A model generated the notes under the pieces. It was given only the letters and a program-made list of their open reading frames with translations. It was not told where the DNA came from and ran no database searches. A program made the position numbers and the translations under genes. A stretch of 64,000 bases of DNA from Luidia sarsii (lineage: Eukaryota > Echinodermata > Asteroidea > Paxillosida > Luidiidae): contig OX465114.1 in the NCBI GenBank assembly GCA_949987565.1, forward strand, positions 9,492,564-9,556,563, given 5' to 3'. Below are positions 20,301-28,358 of the stretch, piece after piece (position 1 is the first letter of the stretch; every line of letters begins with the position of its first letter).

Positions 20301-22680
20301 GTGCTTATCATCACAACGTATTATACCATTATACTAACTTGGAAAAAATCGGCACAGAACATTTGACTGGACGAACTGGAACCCGAGACACCGGTGGCTT
20401 AGCAAAAAAGCGCTCGCACCACCTGAGCTATCCAGCTCTTAGATGGCGGCCTTCCCAAAACAAGTCAATTATATCTTTGCGGGGGTAGCCACTTATTTTG
20501 AAGGGGCTTTATAACAATGATTGATTGGGCTGTGCAATAAACTCAATCGACAATCTGTTCTCTCTCTCTCTCTTCAACTATAGTTGGTTCTGCTGGAGGA
20601 TGGATGGAGGGAACTGTTCATCCTGGGCGCCTCCCAATGGCAACTCTCCATAGACAGCCAGGCGCTCATTGGCGCAGCAGGTGAGAGCCTCAACCAATCA
20701 GATCACCCGAACCACGCCCACTTATGCATAATTCAGCAGCGGGGAGTCCTCGCTGGACATTGTCTGAGAGTTGACTTGTCCAAATATTTGGTGAAGCCCG
20801 AACCTCTCGGGGACCAGGTAGGGAGAAGTATGAGGCCTAGTCGATAATTTGGTCGCTTATGGATGACCAGAAGTGCGTTTATTGAAAGATACTCTTTGCC
20901 TCCCAATAATTGGGCAACTAACTTGTGTGCCGCATGCAAGTGCAACATATCGAGGCAGCCAAGGCCAAGCATGCTGCTCGCAAATCCCGATCTGGCAGCA
21001 GTTCCTCAGCTCCTGGCGCTGCGGCCTCGTTGTCCTGTCCAGAGTGCTCCAGAAACGGATTGGCTTCATCAGCCACCTCCGAACCCATAAAACCCCCGGG
21101 CCAGCTGATGAAGATGGTCCTCTTCCCCAGGGAAGGGCCAACCACATGTATGGTTAGCTTCGTGAAAAACAACCACATACCTCCTCCCGATGCAGCATAC
21201 GTTCTAGTATGGGATAGAACATAGCTGTCCAAGCTATAGTAAACTACAAGCTATAATGAAGTAGGTAGAGACTCACTGTACAACTGTACACTGTATTATT
21301 TTATACTCTGCCAGGCTTCAACTCGGAGAACACAGCCCCCGAGAAACTGGCCGCCGTCACCAGCGAAATACACGTCCTGCAAGAGATCATCTCCAAACTC
21401 CAACAGCTGCAGGTCGATGCAACTGAGTATGCATGCCTGAAGGGAATCCTCATGTTCAAAGCAGGTAATAAGCCCCCACATACTATTAGCCAGGGTTTTC
21501 CCTGGATTTGTGTGAGTCTGAGGTGCCAACCGATGATATGCATTATGCACAATAGATGTAGTTTGGTATAATTATTGTGGATGGGATAATCTGAGATCCA
21601 TGTGTCATAGATTAGATAGGGAATACAGTCTAAAGCACTGTATACTGGTGCATGTAGAAATACTTAGTAAAGTTCAAGGAAGCATTATAGAAACACAGCC
21701 CTTTTACACACATGAATTCCAAGCATGATTTTGATCCCCGAGACGGCAAGTTTTGGAAATACACCCTAAGGTGGTTCATTAAACGTGCGAGGCAAGGCCG
21801 CTTGATAGTTCAATATTTATAGGAAACCCTGCCATTATTAGCATTGACCGAATGCTGCGATGGAAGCCGAGGGGCAGAGAGCAAACCATTGCGATAAAGA
21901 CAGAAGCAGCTTGACTAACATGCACCTATAGCCATGAAGGAAATCAAGCTGATAATGGCCTCCCAGACAGAGCTCAAGTCCTATTTCTGTCCTGTAAAAA
22001 TGCTTCAGTGAAACTTGAGGGAGGGCAAACCACTGTTATTAATATACAATAAAGTTTGACGGACACGACGATTCCGAGACACACGACTGACAATATTATT
22101 TCCCAAGATGGCTGAGAAAACTGAAACAGACACCAGGATACTGCCTCTTTGCTGTGGCAAAATCCGACGGACGACTGAGTTTCTCAACATCAAATGCAAG
22201 AGAAATGCCCGAGGAATCTTTTGGTGACATTTTGCAAGACATAGAGGGCGGGCAACAGGCCAAAACCTCCAACTGAGGGCGCCCTTTGGAAAAGACGTCC
22301 ATCGCATTCCATGACTTTTCCCCTTTTTCCGGTACATGTAGTTTTGAAATACTGACAGTACTGTGCCAAAGCAGACGAAAGCTGAATGGGGGAACAGCTC
22401 TTAGAATTTCTCCATTATATTCACTGACACAGACGCACCAGGGCTTGAGGATATCCCCACGGTGGCTAGTCTCCAAGACCAGTCGCAGTTGACGCTCAAC
22501 AAGTACATCGCCCTGCGCCACCCGACGCACCCGTTCAGGTTCGGCAAGCTGCTACTGCTGCTGCCCTCCCTGCGCGCGATACGCGCAAGCACCCTGGAGC
22601 AGCTCTTCTTCAGGCACACCGTGGGCTCCACACCGGTCGCCAGGCTCATCCGGGACCTGCACAAAGCGCAGGAGATTTAG
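8359..22680 (+). CDS. NR2E1: Nuclear receptor NR2E1 (tailless/TLX), complete, 7 coding exons
   Basis: Exons: 8359-8386, 17115-17348, 18145-18482, 19347-19487, 20584-20680, 21315-21464, 22433-22680; 1236 nt, 411 aa. TLX is an orphan nuclear receptor and mostly a repressor, acting in anterior brain, eye and neural progenitor development. Residues 14-85 are a two-zinc-finger DNA-binding domain. The P-box CDGCSGFFK has the NR2E-type Asp and Ser in place of the common Glu and Lys. It is followed by [14 protein letters not shown] and VQHERGPR, as in TLX rather than NR2E3. Residues 100-200 are a Pro/Ala/Gly-rich hinge. Residues 213-411 are the ligand-binding domain, with [48 protein letters not shown] and [13 protein letters not shown]. 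All introns are GT-AG and frame is kept. The protein is slightly longer than vertebrate TLX (about 385 aa) because of the hinge. The acceptor of exon 4 is the least certain boundary. Confidence 0.93.
8653..8757 (-). mobile_element. Family A element, 5'-truncated
   Basis: Minus-strand copy with the full tail (GTTGCAAA ... CAAAATGCAAATCTCACAA) and one head arm (TTTAGTGGGCTTAACGTTTC) cut off inside the hairpin. It is bracketed by near-identical 17-bp direct repeats, ACCGTAACGTTCAAAAT at 8636 and ACCATAACGTTAAAAAT at 8758, which look like an aged target-site duplication. Confidence 0.7.
9540..9700 (+). mobile_element. tRNA-like SINE fragment (GTCGCGGGT family)
   Basis: AGGAGTCGCGGGTGCGAATC resembles a B-box region, followed by a tail with GTAAAGCACTGAACAC like that at 2085. 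It shares its core with the minus-strand copy at 14098-14180. Confidence 0.45.
9747..9851 (-). mobile_element. Family A element, partial
   Basis: The tail (GTGCAAACTGCTCACTGACT) runs into one head arm (GGGCCTGACGTTTCGATCC, GGACCTTTCTCAAAGGC). The second arm is missing. Confidence 0.65.
10490..10640 (-). mobile_element. Family A element with both head arms
   Basis: GACGTTTCCGATCCTAGCAG, GACCTTTCTCAAAGG and the inverted arm AAAGGTCCTG...GGATCGAAACGTCAGGCCC form a hairpin. The tail at the left end is diverged. A further decayed pair of arms follows at 10660-10785. Confidence 0.6.
11214..11391 (-). mobile_element. Family A hairpin-headed element with exact 13-bp target-site duplication
   Basis: The left side carries the tail in minus orientation (TGTTGCAAACTGCTTACTGA, CTAAAATTACCAAAATGCAA), then the two head arms GGGCCTGACGTTTCGATCC and GGATCGAAACATCAGGCCC. 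AAGTTTAATTGTT occurs exactly at 11201-11213 and 11392-11404, directly flanking the element. Tail on one side only, truncated second side and a 13-bp duplication point to retroposition. Confidence 0.85.
12220..12505 (+). mobile_element. tRNA-derived SINE, family S, long copy
   Basis: A 190-bp leader (GATCCCTGGAGATATAGCC, TTAAATGCTTCTGACTGG, CCCCCACCCCGG) precedes a tRNA-like core with GGGCTGGATAGCTCACATGG and GGGTTCAAGTCCCGG, then TCCAGTCAAAGTTTTCTTTG. The leader, core and tail recur in the same order at 18965-19250, which defines the family. It lies in NR2E1 intron 1. Confidence 0.75.
13630..13775 (+). mobile_element. tRNA-derived SINE, family S
   Basis: GTTGACTATTTGGGAGGC, GGGCTGAATAGCTCAGATGG and GGTTCAAATCCCCGTCCAGT precede TCAAAGTTTTCTTTGCCAAT. 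The leader is short. It lies in NR2E1 intron 1. Confidence 0.7.
14098..14180 (-). mobile_element. tRNA-like SINE or tRNA pseudogene
   Basis: On the minus strand, CAGCTGGGTGGGCGAGAGGC, TAAGGCGCCTGCACC and AGTCGCGGGTTTGCATCCCG resemble a class II tRNA, but the B box is mutated (GGTTTGCATCC instead of GGTTCGANNCC). It lies in NR2E1 intron 1. Confidence 0.5.
14396..14788. mobile_element. MITE-like element with GCCGCGTTTCCACTGG ends
   Basis: The left end GCCGCGTTTCCACTGGGCTA and the right end (inverted) GCCGCGTTTCCACTGGACTT pair as terminal inverted repeats. Internal repeats of the TTTCCACTGGACT and GAGACGATGGTTAAAT types suggest nested or duplicated ends. It has no coding capacity and no clear target-site duplication. 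Confidence 0.7.
17115..17348 (+). CDS. NR2E1: NR2E1 exon 2: DNA-binding domain
   Basis: The acceptor is ...CGAAAG and the donor is GTGAGT. It codes residues 10-87, containing all eight zinc-ligand cysteines of the two fingers ([37 protein letters not shown]). Confidence 0.95.
17349..17692 (+). repeat. Purine-rich GGGA/GGAA tract at the start of NR2E1 intron 2
   Basis: About 340 bp of G and A starting directly at the splice donor (GAGGGAGGG, GGGAGTGAGGGAA units). It is rich in GGG runs on the transcribed RNA, which can act as intronic splicing enhancers or fold into quadruplexes. That role is inference. Confidence 0.85.
18145..18482 (+). CDS. NR2E1: NR2E1 exon 3: end of DNA-binding domain and hinge
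   Basis: It starts with [20 protein letters not shown], as in TLX, then a Pro/Ala/Gly/Ser-rich hinge (for example [16 protein letters not shown]). The donor is GTAAGT, phase 0. Confidence 0.9.
18475..18745 (+). repeat. About 120-bp tandem duplication spanning the NR2E1 exon 3 donor
   Basis: Copies start near 18477, 18599 and 18718. Shared blocks are TCCGAG, AACAGTATGTTCTCGC, TTTTCATGAAGAGG, TTTTTGACGAAAC and ATTATGCCAGACGAATCCGAG. Unit 1 includes the last bases of the exon and its GTAAGT. In unit 2 the donor position reads AGGAAGTAT, and in unit 3 it is lost. Confidence 0.75.
18965..19250 (+). mobile_element. tRNA-derived SINE, family S, long copy
   Basis: Same order of leader (GTTCCCTGAAGACGTACGGC, TGCTTATGACTGGC, CTCACCCCGGCAAAG), tRNA-like core (GGGCTGGATTGATCAGTTGG) and tail as at 12220-12505. 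It sits in NR2E1 intron 3 and ends about 100 bp before exon 4. Confidence 0.7.
19347..19487 (+). CDS. NR2E1: NR2E1 exon 4: start of ligand-binding domain
   Basis: It codes [20 protein letters not shown] and [13 protein letters not shown], matching TLX helix 3. The donor is GTATAA. The acceptor CTCTACAG is the best of several nearby AGs, so the first 10 residues are less sure. Confidence 0.85.
19690..19797. repeat. Foldback family B, half copy
   Basis: TACTGTTCGAAACGTCGAGTT, TTCTTTTCAGAAACACAC and TGGTGTTACAGCAAACC match the right arm of the element at 58822-59121. Confidence 0.6.
20361..20495 (-). mobile_element. tRNA-derived SINE, family S, minus copy
   Basis: On the minus strand it reads AAGAGCTGGATAGCTCAGGT, a B-box region in GGGTTCCAGTTCGTC, and a leader with GCAAAGATATAATTGACTTG. 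It lies in NR2E1 intron 4, about 90 bp before exon 5. Confidence 0.65.
20584..20680 (+). CDS. NR2E1: NR2E1 exon 5
   Basis: It codes [20 protein letters not shown] and the following 12 residues. The acceptor has a (CT)n tract and the donor is GTGAGA. TLX LBD signature (LLEDAWRELFVLG in vertebrates). Confidence 0.93.
21315..21464 (+). CDS. NR2E1: NR2E1 exon 6
   Basis: It codes [20 protein letters not shown] then [20 protein letters not shown] and [10 protein letters not shown]. The acceptor is CTGCCAG and the donor is GTAATA. Confidence 0.92.
22433..22680 (+). CDS. NR2E1: NR2E1 exon 7: end of ligand-binding domain
   Basis: It codes [20 protein letters not shown] and [20 protein letters not shown], ending [12 protein letters not shown] then TAG, like the TLX C-terminus (LLSDMYKSSDI). 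A candidate AATAAA lies at 23558-23563. Confidence 0.93.
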
Positions 22681-25600
22681 GGAGAGAACCCAGGGAACGA
22701 GTGCAAAAGAGACTACGTAATATCCTGACCTTCAACCCCGCCGCCGAGGGCTCGGGTGCGTTTTGGCGGTCTGGTTCGGCTGTTTCTGCTTGGCTTGGTG
22801 TGTACACTTCATCGAACTGTGTAACTCAAACAAAACTACAACATGCCCAGGAGAAAATCCCACCAGAATTCGGCTTTGTCCGAATTTATTGGCTACGGCT
22901 TCACTTTGGACACGAGTTAATTAAGCCACTGCATGGCTATAAGTGGCTAACTGGCAAGACCATAGACTTGTGTGTTATCTCCGGCCGTAGTCGATTAATT
23001 CGGGAACAGGCTTACAGTTGAACCAATTCTTGGTTGTCGACGCCATTACGTTCCCCTGAACCAAGCCAGTGTGCTCACTAGACATCTACAAAAACAAATC
23101 TTAAATATATTGTACAGTACTACGTGTATATTGGAAAGACGTTGGCTGAAAAAAAACCTTATAATAATCACTATGGGATTGCCACGCACCTTTCGGGGGG
23201 TTTACACTCTGCCGAAGAAAAATGGCAATTTGAATTTCGAAAGAGATACGACAATTCGAAAAGAGAAATGGCAATTCGAAGTTTATTAGATAAGAAGGCC
23301 GATAATCTATGTGATAAGAAAGATGGCAATCCGATATTATGTGCTCTAAACACAACTTGTACATATTAATTGAGTAATGGAGCAAAACTGATGGCATACT
23401 TTGGTCGTCAATTTGCAAAAGGAAATCTATTTTGTTGCTTTAATTAGACGAGTTGAATTCACGCTTAAGAAAATCCATGCAATCTAAGTTTAGGTTTACC
23501 GATTATCAAATCAAGACTCCAGTGATCCTGTGAAGGTATCGGGTGAATATAAAACCGAATAAAGATCGATACATCCACTGGTATCAGTAGCCGTTTCTTT
23601 ATGTCCAATTTCTTGTTGATATTCGTGACTGAGAGAGATTCGAGGCTGTTCCCGTCCCCTACCTTGTATCCAGACATTTCACGGCCACCCAAATGTAGGG
23701 GCCAATAGCTATGTAAGCTTCTAGTACGTTGTATGTACGATTGATTTAGCTCTGCGCACGCGCCACTTTTTTCTACTTTATATCGAGATGATAATTATAG
23801 ACCTAAAGTTTATGTACAACTTGGCTTCAATAACAAGGCACTTTCAAGCCGTCATTGACGCTGGTCTTTACACGTTGCTGAAACGTGGCTAACTTTCGTG
23901 TTACTTTCGTGTTTTAACCGTGCACTGGGCGCCGCCATCTTGGATTTCGCCGACTCTCCGTTAACTTTGTGCGCACCGAACACGAACACCTTCATGTTTG
24001 ACACTTTTATCACTTTCAGGGAATGATTTATGGAACGTGAATTTAACAGAACGTGGATATTCACAAAGACACTGGTATAGTTTTAATTTACTTTTTTGTT
24101 GATTTTGATGATCAAAATACGTAAAGGTTTTTTTTAGTGGGTGCGATCAGGCAGTGTATATACTGTACAGTCCAACACAGCTCGGCACAGTATTTTGACC
24201 ATAAATTATATCAGCTCTATTTATAGAGCTCTATGATTTTGACGGAGTACAACGCTCCCTCGCATATTACTGTGTGGTCAGCCCATAGAGCTCTCTATGG
24301 GTCAGCCCATGTTACTCTATGATTAATTCTGACGTCATAACCCCTAACTTACGCGACGCGGAAGCAGGCTCGTTCACTTGGGGACAACTTTTTTTTTTAA
24401 TTCGGGGAGCGTCGTCTCCAAGTAAGAAAAAGAAAAACAAGCCCGAATGCGTGCAGGCGCGCGATAGTTGGCAATGCGCATTTATACGCGTTACAGAATA
24501 CGCGCATGGAAAAAGTATACGCCTGGCTGGGGTTGCGTCATTCCACGCGAAAAACAACCTCAAGTTTGCCGCCGTTATCGAAACACTGAACAAGGGTACC
24601 ATTGCTGACTTCAGGAGGGCTCGCTAGACACCTACTCTGAAAGATCCGACCGTTATCTGAAAGGTAGGTTGATGGGAGGACTACATGTCTCCGGGAAGTG
24701 ATTATTCATTACCGATTCTCAGGCATGTAGTATAGTGTGTACATTTTGTCGATCAGTCCCCTATGATACTGATATCAAGGCCGTTTACGAAATGAAGGCT
24801 TAGCTCGGGTTTAGGCTTCGGTCACATTGCTCTTACTCGTTATAATATCACAGGCATCTAAAAAAAAGTTTGGCCCCAGTTTCTTGGCGAATGCTCTGTA
24901 TACTATAATTATACCTATCAAGCCAACAAACCTTCAAATTCGGAAACAAACCATAAACCTGGATTTTCAGGTTTTGTCAGACGGAGACGAAGCCTGAGCC
25001 CGAGCCAGATCCATGGATTCGTAAAGACATGTGCCTAAGACTCCTGACCGAAGGGTCTGAAGATGATCATTGTGAAGACTCGGCCCGATTTCATGGCTCT
25101 ATACTTGACGCAGAATTTTGTCACTAAAGTTCGTCATGATTGTTTGTCAGTTCTGTCAACGAAAGAATTTAAACAAAGATGAACCTCAAACAAATTAAGG
25201 GAAAAAACTGACAGATTGGTAATTTGATTTACGATTTTTTTTTAGAAAAATTACATATTAAGAGAACTTGGACTGGGCAGGGACTGGAACGCGAGAGCTC
25301 TGGTTTAGCGTCCATGAGCTCTTTCATCTGAACTATACAGCTCTTACTTAGTTGGCGGCCTTCAAACTGTTCATAATTAAGTGGTCGCTCCTATACTGAG
25401 TACATGTACTGTAGTCAGCTTTTCTTTACCGGGGTGGGAGCGCAAGCAAGACCCGTTCAACCACAACTGACGTAGGCTATAGCCTAGGTGAGTGGGGCAA
25501 GGATAGGCTAATCCCCCCGATTTAATTCAGATACAAACAACTAATACTGGTAATAGACCGCCTGCACGACCAAATTTCATGCCACCACGTAACTTATATC

Positions 25601-26771
25601 TATAGTGGGTATTTTTGCATCTCAGTTCGATGCAGAACAGGAGTGGAAACGAGCAAAGAAGACTTTCATATTGTCCACATTCTTCTTTGGACATTTCCAT
25701 CGCTGCTCTATGCCATTTAATGAGATGAAAAAAATATAAAGGGCCTACCCACTACACTAACGTGATAGCATGTAAGCAGTGGTCGCGGAATCTGCCTATA
25801 TTGTTGTAAACCTGGCTACAGCAGCTCGCGGATCACATACAGAATTTCAACGCCAAAACCGGACCCCAAATAGTCCGAACATGTTTCTTACGGGTCCCTT
25901 GGAAGTGGAACATCCACGACCGATCTTACGGTTTTTTTTGTTCACTGCAAACATGCGACCACTCGGTGGGCTGGAAGTCTGGACCCAGTGGTAGTGGTAC
26001 GAACAAAACGCACCCACTCGCGGCGAGCTATAGGCTCTCGGCTTTGGGAACTTCAAGAACTTAATCTCGGCATTCTAGGTAGATGTTCTTGCGCAATTTG
26101 GAGGCATTATCAAACGTCAAATCAACATATTTTGTAGCAACTGCAAACGATATAGGAGTGCGCACTGGCGACCAACCGGCACAAGCCAACTAGAATGGAC
26201 AAGCCATTGCGTATATAATTACAAAAGCCACCAACAAACAAGCTTATTATGTCCGGGCCGTGAGGCGTGACGGGCCCAAAGTGTCAGTACATGGTATTGT
26301 TCAGTGTCCTCCGAAAATTTGGAGGCCGCAGGCAGGATTGGTGTCGCAGACATCTCGGGACATCAAGCTCTTGAAGTCAAGAATTCTGGTGGGCTGCACA
26401 TTAGTGGCGGCGTTGGATGACAAGCCCGCTTTGTTTTTGTGAGCAGAACCAAAATTTGTATTTCCCTTCATAAGGTTAGCATGTTTTTTGTAATCCCCAA
26501 AACCTAGGTTGAGTGTACGAAGCATTCTTGGCATTTATTTTGGTCATACGTGATAGACTTGAGTTGGTGTATTAGGTTATGGTTGTTTAGGGCCTACTTT
26601 TGAGCATATTTTATTATCGCGTATTTTCCTAGTTTTGCCTATATATGTAGGTGATTAAGGCAGGCACATTTTTCTAGGATGGTATTTACCTATTGGTTAT
26701 GGGGTGTAACTGCATTTCTTGGACAATTTTGGTGAATATCCCTCGATAGACTATATACAGTAATTGTAACA
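22681..26771. other. Intergenic region, no gene supported
   Basis: It holds the presumed NR2E1 3' UTR, a minus-strand SINE at 25268-25441, and otherwise unassigned DNA. A 102-codon frame at 24319-24627 resembles nothing I know and sits in a CpG-rich island. I do not call it a gene. Confidence 0.5.
25268..25441 (-). mobile_element. tRNA-derived SINE, family S, minus copy
   Basis: On the minus strand: CCACCCCGGTAAAGAAAAGC (leader end), AAGAGCTGTATAGTTCAGAT (A box) and GCGTTCCAGTCCCTGCC (B box). It is diverged but in the family order. Confidence 0.6.
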
Positions 26772-26990
26772 ATGACCACATCAGAAGGCATAGGCCTACT
26801 GGAAGTTATTACAAAGTCCAATGGGACACTACCGCGAGCACCCAAGGTAAAACTGTCAAGATTTTCCGGGCCGTCTGGGCCTAACCTGAATGAATGGTTA
26901 GATGAAGCGGACGGGCTTTGGCGTAGAAGGACAGCTATAGATGTTATGCGGTACCATTTAACTGGGGTTGCACGGGAAGAAGCACTGTAG
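26772..26990 (+). pseudogene. gag-like retrotransposon relic
   Basis: A 72-residue frame with KLSRFSGPSGPNLNEWLDEA, then a helix-rich stretch ending MRYHLTGVAREEAL. The pattern RFSG...W...LxGxA is typical of the N-terminal part of Ty3/gypsy-type Gag capsids. It stops early, and no protease, reverse transcriptase or LTR is seen nearby. The call rests on this short pattern. Confidence 0.45.
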
Positions 26991-27966
26991 CCAGCACGGG
27001 AAGAAGTTTGTGTAGCCATCCTATAGACGAGCAGGACACTGCACAGAAGCTGACTGACCAAACTGAAAGGCTCGTCGTGTGCAATAAACTGCATGCGTGC
27101 CTGCGTTATAGGATCGAGGATGCTGCACACGGGTCTGGGGGAACAGGCTTTTGAGTCACAGTGTTTTTCACTTTTGTTCCTCCTGGCCATCTTAGATTTG
27201 ATTGTCCTTACTCTGCTTTTTGTTCTCCTTCCCTCTTACCCTCCTGCCCAATATGTTCACCTTCACCCCCAGTCCTTGCCCCATCTCTTCCCCTTCTCAC
27301 CCTGACCTAAGTCTCTGATACATGTACACAGCCTGTTAATAGGCCTAGCGCAGTTTGTGAAAGGGGTTCGTGACACCGCACGTATAGCGCGCCATGAATT
27401 ACGGAGATTGCAGATCGAAAAACCAGAGCTTTCCTCTCACTCTATTTCCCAATTTAGGGAGCAGGCATTGGGTTCTTGTCAGAATTTTAAGATAACGGTA
27501 TACGCGGAAATAAGTTTGGTGAGGTTTCGTCGGCTGTGAGCTCGCAAGGCCCTGGCCCTGTGGAGTCAGTGGCTAAAGAAGAAGAAGAAGAAGAAGATGC
27601 AAGACGTCAGTCAGTCAGGTCCTGATAATGTTCTGGCTAGGTTCGTGGGCAGTGGGCCATCAGTGCACAGCGAATGGTATACAGCCAACTTGTTTCGAAA
27701 CGGTGTAGCTTTAGGCCTACCGGTTTTCAGATTGTTACCAAACACGGTCGTTCTTCACCAGAAAAAGTAAACGCCGAAATACCGTCTGTCTCGAAAGACA
27801 TAGGTTTCTCGTTTTCTTTGTTTAATAATAGCCTCTTCGGAACATGGAAAGGTAAGTGTCAATAAGAAAATCGTAGATAAAAAAACCTACAAATTATTGG
27901 TGTTTGGGGGATTATCGATCTGGCACTTCACATCGGCAACCTCGACAACTTCGTTTTTGTACATCC
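26991..27966. other. Intergenic, nothing recognised
   Basis: Unassigned DNA with a short (GAA)n run near 27571-27597. It may carry distal promoter sequence of the creatine kinase gene. Confidence 0.4.
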
Positions 27967-28009
27967 CAGTCAATGGACCTTTCCCATGGTATTATGCAAA
28001 TTAGACCTA

Positions 28010-28019
28010 GCGCATGCGC
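28010..28019. promoter_or_regulatory. NRF1-type motif, left arm
   Basis: GCGCATGCGC, the palindromic core bound by NRF1, a regulator of many nuclear genes for mitochondrial proteins. An identical copy sits in the other arm of the inverted repeat. Confidence 0.45.
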
Positions 28020-28193
28020 TTAACTAAATTGGTGGGCAAGCGGGCTGCCAACCAATCATAGTTTTCCACGGGCTTGCGCGCGTTCCTTCTCACTAACAGT
28101 TTGGCGTGCGGTCATTGGCTATTCAGCGTCTCCTACGCGCGTATTTCGAAACCTGCACGCAACGCGCACTCGTTTGCCCACCAATTTAGTAAA

Positions 28194-28203
28194 GCGCATG
28201 CGC
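28194..28203. promoter_or_regulatory. NRF1-type motif, right arm, 83 bp before the creatine kinase ATG
   Basis: A second perfect GCGCATGCGC. Nearby are octamers (ATGCAAAT at 27994-28001 and inverted at 28212-28219) and two CCAAT boxes (28052-28056, and inverted at 28114-28118). Together they look like a proximal promoter. Confidence 0.5.
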
Positions 28204-28285
28204 CAGCTCTTATTTGCATATTTCATGGGAAAGGTCCATTGACTGCGTCCCATTTTGATTTGATTTAGCACCGTCACAGATCGCC

Positions 28286-28358
28286 ATGGCATCCCGCGTC
28301 CTACCCATCCTTGGCAGCTACAGGGTGAAAATCACCGCTGCAGCGGCCCTAGCCGCAG
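28286..28358 (+). CDS. CKMT1: Creatine kinase exon 1: transit peptide
   Basis: The ATG sits in CGCCATGG, a good Kozak context. It codes the basic presequence up to AAAALAAG. The donor is GTAAGC. The join to exon 2 gives [20 protein letters not shown]. Confidence 0.85.

Larger units (their letters stand above)
27967..28245. mobile_element. 279-bp inverted-repeat (MITE-like) element at the creatine kinase promoter
   Basis: Both ends begin CAGTCAATGGACCTTTCCCA when read inward. The arms are about 77 bp and stay alike through GCGCATGCGCTT and ACTAAATTGGTGGGCAA. The right end is 40 bp before the creatine kinase ATG. CATCC/CGTCC flanks could be a decayed 5-bp duplication. It has no coding capacity. 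It is not found elsewhere in this window, so mobility is inferred from structure only. Confidence 0.75.

Noticed and set aside
17115..22680. NR2E3 (PNR) instead of NR2E1
   Set aside because: NR2E3 has [14 protein letters not shown] and NERQPR. Here [18 protein letters not shown] and HERGPR fit NR2E1/TLX.
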